Positions 8,315 to 11,962 of a DNA stretch of 11,962 bases are shown here, in pieces; position 1 is the first letter of the stretch, and every line of letters begins with the position of its first letter. The notes under the pieces were generated by a model that had not been told where the DNA came from, made no database searches, and worked only from the letters and a program-made list of their open reading frames with translations. Position numbers and translations under genes: made by a program. The DNA is from Novosphingobium sp. (GTDB lineage Bacteria; Pseudomonadota; Alphaproteobacteria; Sphingomonadales; Sphingomonadaceae), in contig JAURNJ010000187.1 in NCBI GenBank assembly GCA_030830245.1, positions 1-11,962 on the forward strand, written 5' to 3'.

Positions 8315-8322
8315 CCTCCCCC
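8315..8322 (-). promoter_or_regulatory. Strong Shine-Dalgarno of lexA
   Basis: On the minus strand this reads GGGGGAGG, ending 10 bases before the lexA ATG. It fixes the start at 8304 and suggests efficient translation once the repressor is lifted. Confidence 0.7.
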
Positions 8323-8334
8323 GGAAAACCCAGT

Positions 8335-8349
8335 GAACAGATATGGAAC
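8335..8349 (-). promoter_or_regulatory. LexA-binding SOS box (GTTC-N7-GTTC) of lexA
   Basis: On the minus strand the site reads GTTC-CATATCT-GTTC, an exact match to the direct-repeat operator known for alphaproteobacterial LexA. It is unlike the CTG-N10-CAG palindrome of E. coli. It lies 31 bases upstream of the lexA start in the 69-base gap after moeA, and its AT-rich centre could overlap a promoter -10 region. The natural reading is negative autoregulation of lexA. No -35/-10 pair could be assigned with confidence. I did not notice a second correctly spaced copy elsewhere in the window, though this was an inspection by eye. Confidence 0.88.
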
Positions 8350-8373
8350 AAGTAAGCAACAAATTTGAGAACG

Positions 8374-9594
8374 TCAAGCGTGCTTTATGTCTCCGATGGG
8401 AATGACGCGCACTGCCTCGCCTGCCGTTGCCGCCAGCGCATTGGCCGCACGCTCGATCAGCACATTGCTCGCTGCAAGTGAGGCCAGCGCGCTGCTGTCC
8501 TGAACTGCCTGTGCGCTGACGCTCTCCCCGTCCCACAGCCCGCGCACGAATTCGCGCCGGTCCCCGTTGGCCTTGAGCGGTCCTGCCAGGCGGGTTTCCA
8601 GCGAGCGGGGCAGCGGCTTGTTGGCGCCCATCATCGCCCGCAAAAGCGGTAGGGCAAAAAGGGTAGCGGTGACGAAGCTGGACACCGGATTGCCGGGCAA
8701 GCCGACAATGACCTGCTTCTTCGCATCGCTCTCACGGGTAGCGATCAATATCGGCTTTCCCGGCTTGATCGCGACGCGCCAGAAATCAATTTTTGCGCCA
8801 AGGGTTTCGAGGGCAGGGCGGACAAGATCGTGATCGCCGACCGACGCACCGCCACTGGTAATGACCACGTCATATTGCCCCGCATCTTCGAAGGCTGCTC
8901 GAATTGCATCAAGATCATCGGGGACCGGACCGATGCGGCGGACGTCGCATCCGAGTTCGCTGACCATGGCGCTCAACATCGCGCCATTGCTGGCAGGTAT
9001 CTGATGGGGTGCGCAGTCTCCTGGCGAAGCCGCCAGTTCGTCGCCACTGTCTATGACGGCTACTGTGGGGACGCGGTGAACCGCAACGACCGAATGCCCC
9101 GCCGTCATCGCCAGCGCGGCCTGCGCCGGGCCGAGGCGAATGCCGGCTGCCAGCACCTGATCGCCCGAGTGGAAGTCGAGCCCCGTACGGCGGATGTGCT
9201 TGTCGGACCGGTCAGGCCCCGCACCGGACAGGCTGACGCGGTCTCCTTCGCGCGTCACGTCTTCCTGAAGGATCACGCTGCCGGCATCGGCGGGCATTTG
9301 CGCGCCGGTTGAAATGCGCACCGCTTCGCCCTTTGCCTGCGAACCTGCGAAGGGATGCCCGGCTGCACTTTCGCCGACCATGCGCCACGGTCCGGCAAGA
9401 TCGTCGGCGCGCACGGCATATCCGTCCATGGCCGAGAGATCAGCGGGAGGCTGCGTGCGCAGCGCCTTCAGCGGTTCGGCCAGATAGCGTCCCAGCGCCG
9501 CCTCGATCGCCAGGGTTTCAGCCGACAATACCGGGGCAAGCGTGATCAGGCGGGCCTGTGCCTCTTCCAACGGCAGCGGTGGCTCACGTTTCAT
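8374..9594 (-). CDS. moeA: Molybdopterin molybdenumtransferase MoeA
   Basis: MoeA inserts molybdate into adenylylated molybdopterin, the last general step of molybdenum cofactor synthesis, in the cytoplasm. The protein is 406 aa, close to the E. coli length (411). Visible family motifs are SAMDGYAV with D57, STGAQMP with T96, IDSGDEL with E186, and TSGGASVGDHD with D254. These correspond to the E. coli active-site positions D59, T100, E188 and D228. KPGKP (277-281) and LPGNP (299-303) follow. Residues about 335-405 form the C-terminal beta-barrel domain. The ATG at 9594-9592 overlaps the moaC stop as ATGA, so the two are translationally coupled. The product would serve molybdoenzymes encoded elsewhere. 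The 69-base gap to lexA has no clear terminator, so transcription may continue into lexA. Confidence 0.96.
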   Translation of the reverse strand: MKREPPLPLEEAQARLITLAPVLSAETLAIEAALGRYLAEPLKALRTQPPADLSAMDGYAVRADDLAGPWRMVGESAAGHPFAGSQAKGEAVRISTGAQMPADAGSVILQEDVTREGDRVSLSGAGPDRSDKHIRRTGLDFHSGDQVLAAGIRLGPAQAALAMTAGHSVVAVHRVPTVAVIDSGDELAASPGDCAPHQIPASNGAMLSAMVSELGCDVRRIGPVPDDLDAIRAAFEDAGQYDVVITSGGASVGDHDLVRPALETLGAKIDFWRVAIKPGKPILIATRESDAKKQVIVGLPGNPVSSFVTATLFALPLLRAMMGANKPLPRSLETRLAGPLKANGDRREFVRGLWDGESVSAQAVQDSSALASLAASNVLIERAANALAATAGEAVRVIPIGDIKHA

Positions 9595-10094
9595 TCGTTC
9601 AGGTCCGGCGCGCGCCAGTGCCCGGATTTGCCCCCGCGTTTCTCAATCAGGCGCACGTCCTCGATGACCATTGCCTTGTCGAGCGCCTTGGCCATGTCGT
9701 AGATGGTGACCAGCGCCATGGTCGCGGCGACGATGGCCTCCATTTCGACCCCGGTCTTGCCGGTAAGCGAGGCAGTTGCAGTGACGCGGATGGCATTGTC
9801 CTCATAGGCGAAGTCCACCCCTGCCGCATCGAGACTTAGGGGGTGGCACATCGGCACTAGGTCGGCAGTCCTTTTGCCCGCCATGATCCCGGCGATGCGT
9901 GCTGTCCCCAGTACATCGCCCTTGGGCGCGTCTCCTGCCTTGATCGCAGCCAGCGCTTCGGCTGACATACGGATGCGACCCGAAGCGACGGCGAGCCGCG
10001 CCGTTTCCGGCTTGGCTCCGACATCGACCATCCTGGCGCTGCCTTCGCCGTCGATATGGGTAAGGGCGGCGGTGTCCTGTAGCGACTTGTTCAT
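9591..10094 (-). CDS. moaC: Cyclic pyranopterin monophosphate synthase MoaC
   Basis: MoaC acts after the radical-SAM enzyme MoaA and converts its 3',8-cyclo-GTP product to cyclic pyranopterin monophosphate, the first isolable intermediate of molybdenum cofactor synthesis. The protein is 167 aa, normal for the family. LTHID (11-15), MVDV (22-25), KGDVL with K58, MCHPL with H84, TGKTGVEMEA (111-120), IYDMAK with D133 and K136, and GGKSG (154-158) match the family pattern, including the conserved Asp/Lys of the active site. The ATG at 10094-10092 has only a weak AGG upstream. Its stop overlaps the moeA start in ATGA. moaA is not in the window. The divergent neighbour is the AI-2E-family transporter; trpC, on the same strand, lies beyond it. 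Confidence 0.97.
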   Translation of the reverse strand: MNKSLQDTAALTHIDGEGSARMVDVGAKPETARLAVASGRIRMSAEALAAIKAGDAPKGDVLGTARIAGIMAGKRTADLVPMCHPLSLDAAGVDFAYEDNAIRVTATASLTGKTGVEMEAIVAATMALVTIYDMAKALDKAMVIEDVRLIEKRGGKSGHWRAPDLNE

Positions 10095-10102
10095 AAGTGC
10101 CT

Positions 10103-10120
10103 ATTGCCAGACCATTGCCA
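10103..10120. repeat. Direct repeat ATTGCCA-N4-ATTGCCA between moaC and the transporter gene
   Basis: Two identical 7-base copies (10103-10109 and 10114-10120) sit 11 bases apart, about one helical turn, just upstream of moaC in a divergent intergenic region. The spacing would suit a regulator binding one face of the DNA, but the repeat is short and may be chance. If the transporter started at GTG 10097 the repeat would lie inside its coding region. Confidence 0.3.
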
Positions 10121-10168
10121 CGGGAAACAAGCGTTACCGCCAATGGATTTCGCGCGGCGATTGTGCGA

Positions 10169-11284
10169 ATGCTCACCTTCACCGATGCAATGCAAGGGAT
10201 GCTTGCGAAAATGCCGACGCGGCGATTGGAAGATGGCGGGTTTCTTGTGCTGCTGCTGGTGGTCTCGGTGGCCTTTGCCTGGCTGGTCATGCCGTTTTTC
10301 GGCTCCATCGTCTGGGGTCTGATCGTCGCCATCCTGTTCCGTCCGGTTTATGTGAAGATCGAACGGGCACTGGGTGGCAGGCCAAATACGGCCGCCAGCC
10401 TATGCATCCTGCTGATCGTCGCGCTGGTGGTGCTGCCCGCGCTGCTGCTTGGCGTCAGCCTCGTGCAGGAAGCGGCCAGCCTCTACACCCAGCTTCAGAC
10501 CGGCCAGATCGACCTTGCCGAAATGTTCGATCAGGTGCGCAAGTCCTTGCCGGGCTGGGCCGACCAGATGATCGTTTCGGCAGGCTGGACCGATCTCGAC
10601 GCGGCACGAAGGATGGTTGGCTCCAGCCTCACGGGGATACTGCAAAGCATCGTCGGTAGCGCGCTGGGCGTCGGGCAGAGCGCGCTGCAATTGCTCGCTG
10701 CTCTGGGCATCATGCTTTACCTTGCCTTTTTCCTGCTGCGCGATGGCGACAAGATTGCTGACAAGGTCAAGCACGCCTTGCCTCTGCGACCTTCGATCCG
10801 CGATCGCCTGATCCGGCATTTCATTGTCGTGATCCGCGCAACTATGAAGGGCACGGTCGTCGTCGCGCTGGTTCAGGGCATTGTTGGTGGGCTGATATTC
10901 TGGTCCCTCGGGATCGAGGCACCGATCCTGTGGGGTCTGCTAATGGGCTTGTTCTCGCTGCTTCCCGCCGTTGGCACCGGAATCATCTGGGTTCCCGTCG
11001 CTGCATATCTGCTTGTCACTGGCTCGATAACGGAAGGTCTGATCCTCACGTTCTGCGGCCTGTTCGTCATTGGCATGATCGATAACATCCTGCGCCCGAT
11101 CCTGGTCGGGCAGGATACCAAGATGCCCGAATTCGTGATCCTGATCGCGACCGTCGCCGGGCTAAGCCTGATGGGCCTTAACGGCGTCATCGTCGGCCCG
11201 GTTGTCGCGGCGCTGTTCCTGGCGGTGTGGGAAATCGTCGGGCGAACGCACCCGCTGATCCATGGCGAAAAACGGGAAGGCTAG
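10169..11284 (+). CDS. AI-2E/PerM-family inner-membrane transporter
   Basis: The product is an integral inner-membrane protein of 371 aa. Its layout fits the AI-2E transporter (PerM/TqsA, formerly UPF0118) family. Two hydrophobic segments lie at about 24-57 and 75-100, a central soluble loop at about 100-155, one helix at about 168-190, and a dense block of helices at 228-315 and 321-357. Family signatures are [16 protein letters not shown] (261-276) and [10 protein letters not shown] (305-314). Members export autoinducer-2 or act as sodium/proton antiporters or permeases, so the substrate cannot be named. The start is uncertain. An in-frame GTG at 10097 lies 2 bases from the divergent moaC ATG. 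ATGs at 10169, 10190, 10199 and 10211 are all plausible because recognisable family sequence begins near RRLEDGGF (18-25). No start has a convincing Shine-Dalgarno. The TAG at 11282-11284 interlocks with the trpC stop on the other strand. Confidence 0.88.
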   Translation: MLTFTDAMQGMLAKMPTRRLEDGGFLVLLLVVSVAFAWLVMPFFGSIVWGLIVAILFRPVYVKIERALGGRPNTAASLCILLIVALVVLPALLLGVSLVQEAASLYTQLQTGQIDLAEMFDQVRKSLPGWADQMIVSAGWTDLDAARRMVGSSLTGILQSIVGSALGVGQSALQLLAALGIMLYLAFFLLRDGDKIADKVKHALPLRPSIRDRLIRHFIVVIRATMKGTVVVALVQGIVGGLIFWSLGIEAPILWGLLMGLFSLLPAVGTGIIWVPVAAYLLVTGSITEGLILTFCGLFVIGMIDNILRPILVGQDTKMPEFVILIATVAGLSLMGLNGVIVGPVVAALFLAVWEIVGRTHPLIHGEKREG

Positions 11285-11962
11285 CCTTCCAGCAGATTGC
11301 GGGTCGCAGCCTCGACATCGTCGTGGCGCATGAGGCTTTCGCCGACCAAATAGGCGCGCGCGCCGCAAGCAGAAAGCCGCACTAGATCGGCGTGGCTGCC
11401 GATGCCGCTTTCGCTGACCAGCAAGGTTCCTTCGGGTGCAAGCGGGGCGAGTCGCTCGGTAGTGGCCAGGTCGGTGACAAAGCGGCGCAGATCGCGATTG
11501 TTGACCCCAATAAGGCGCGAGCCGAGCTTTGCAGCGCGCACCAGCTCCGCTTCATTGTGGACCTCGACCCGCACGTCCATGCGTCTTTCGAGCGCTGCTG
11601 CCTCGATTTCGGCCATGGCCACGTCGTCCAGGGCTGCGACAATGATGAGGATCGCATCGGCCCCAATGGATCGCGCTTCGGCGACTTGCCAGGGATCGAC
11701 CATGAAATCCTTGCGCAGCACCGGCAGGCTACAAGCCCCGCGCGCTTCGATCAGGTAATCCTCGTGCCCTTGGAAATAGGGCGCATCGGTCAGCACCGAC
11801 AGGCAGGCCGCGCCGCCCGCGGCATAGGCGCGCGCGTGATCGGCAGGCTGGAAGTCGGGACGGATCAGCCCCTTGGAAGGGGAAGCCTTCTTGATTTCGG
11901 CGATCAGCGCGAAGCCTAGAGCTGCCTTGGCTTCGAGCGCCTTGCGAAAGCCGCGCGGGGCA
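11281..11962 (-). CDS. trpC: Indole-3-glycerol phosphate synthase (5' end outside window)
   Basis: The enzyme closes the indole ring in tryptophan synthesis, converting CdRP to indole-3-glycerol phosphate with loss of CO2. The frame stays open to the right edge of the window, so the N-terminus (roughly the first 35-40 residues) is missing. The GTG at 11796 is internal, not the start: reading upstream of it gives [13 protein letters not shown] and [15 protein letters not shown], both conserved in IGPS. The (beta/alpha)8-barrel active-site residues known from the Sulfolobus enzyme can be matched: E and K in [10 protein letters not shown] in LRKDF, E in VEVHNE, N in GVNNRD and S in VSESGIG. It is a monofunctional TrpC; no TrpF domain follows. 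In related genomes trpD usually precedes it and moaC follows. Here the oppositely oriented transporter gene intervenes. Confidence 0.96.
   Translation of the reverse strand, partial: APRGFRKALEAKAALGFALIAEIKKASPSKGLIRPDFQPADHARAYAAGGAACLSVLTDAPYFQGHEDYLIEARGACSLPVLRKDFMVDPWQVAEARSIGADAILIIVAALDDVAMAEIEAAALERRMDVRVEVHNEAELVRAAKLGSRLIGVNNRDLRRFVTDLATTERLAPLAPEGTLLVSESGIGSHADLVRLSACGARAYLVGESLMRHDDVEAATRNLLEG

Noticed and set aside
11281..11796. Stand-alone 171-codon gene starting at GTG 11796
   Set aside because: The frame continues upstream to the window edge with conserved TrpC sequence, so it is the C-terminal part of trpC and not a separate or truncated gene.

Overview
The window is GC-rich, with G/C-biased third codon positions and tightly packed genes. 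It looks like chromosomal core DNA of an alphaproteobacterium, most likely a Sphingomonadales member (Novosphingobium/Sphingomonas/Erythrobacter-like). This rests on three things: the gene neighbourhood (trpC, moaC, moeA, lexA, comEC, gltX, gltA), the alphaproteobacterial LexA box (GTTC-N7-GTTC) in front of lexA, and the protein sequences. The genus is an inference. No tRNA, rRNA, CRISPR array, insertion sequence or phage gene was seen. No stretch longer than about 75 bases lacks a gene.

Left part (1-2626, + strand): the 3' end of a small membrane-protein gene, then an unrecognised alpha-helical protein of 327 aa, then a soluble 464-aa histidine-kinase-like protein. They are spaced 13 and 2 bases apart and look like one operon. 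The kinase-like protein keeps all ATP-binding boxes, but the phosphoacceptor histidine of its H-box is a proline, so it is probably a pseudokinase. This module is the least explained part of the window.

Middle (2630-7588): gltA (type II citrate synthase) and gltX (glutamyl-tRNA synthetase) form a minus-strand pair in the order gltX-gltA, with gltA starting at GTG after a good Shine-Dalgarno sequence. gltA converges on the kinase gene with 3 bases between stops. comEC, a DNA-uptake channel gene without the metallo-beta-lactamase motif, is divergent from gltX with about 28 bases between starts.

Right part (7618-11962): on the minus strand, moaC and moeA (molybdenum cofactor synthesis, ATGA overlap) are followed by lexA, which has its own SOS box. 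A plus-strand AI-2E/PerM-family membrane transporter gene lies between moaC and the 5'-truncated trpC (indole-3-glycerol phosphate synthase). The transporter and trpC converge so closely that their stop codons interlock in one CTAG.

Most of the window is ordinary housekeeping DNA. The items most worth a second look are the histidine-less kinase with its helical partner, the motif-less ComEC C-terminus, and the transporter gene inside the trp/Moco cluster.
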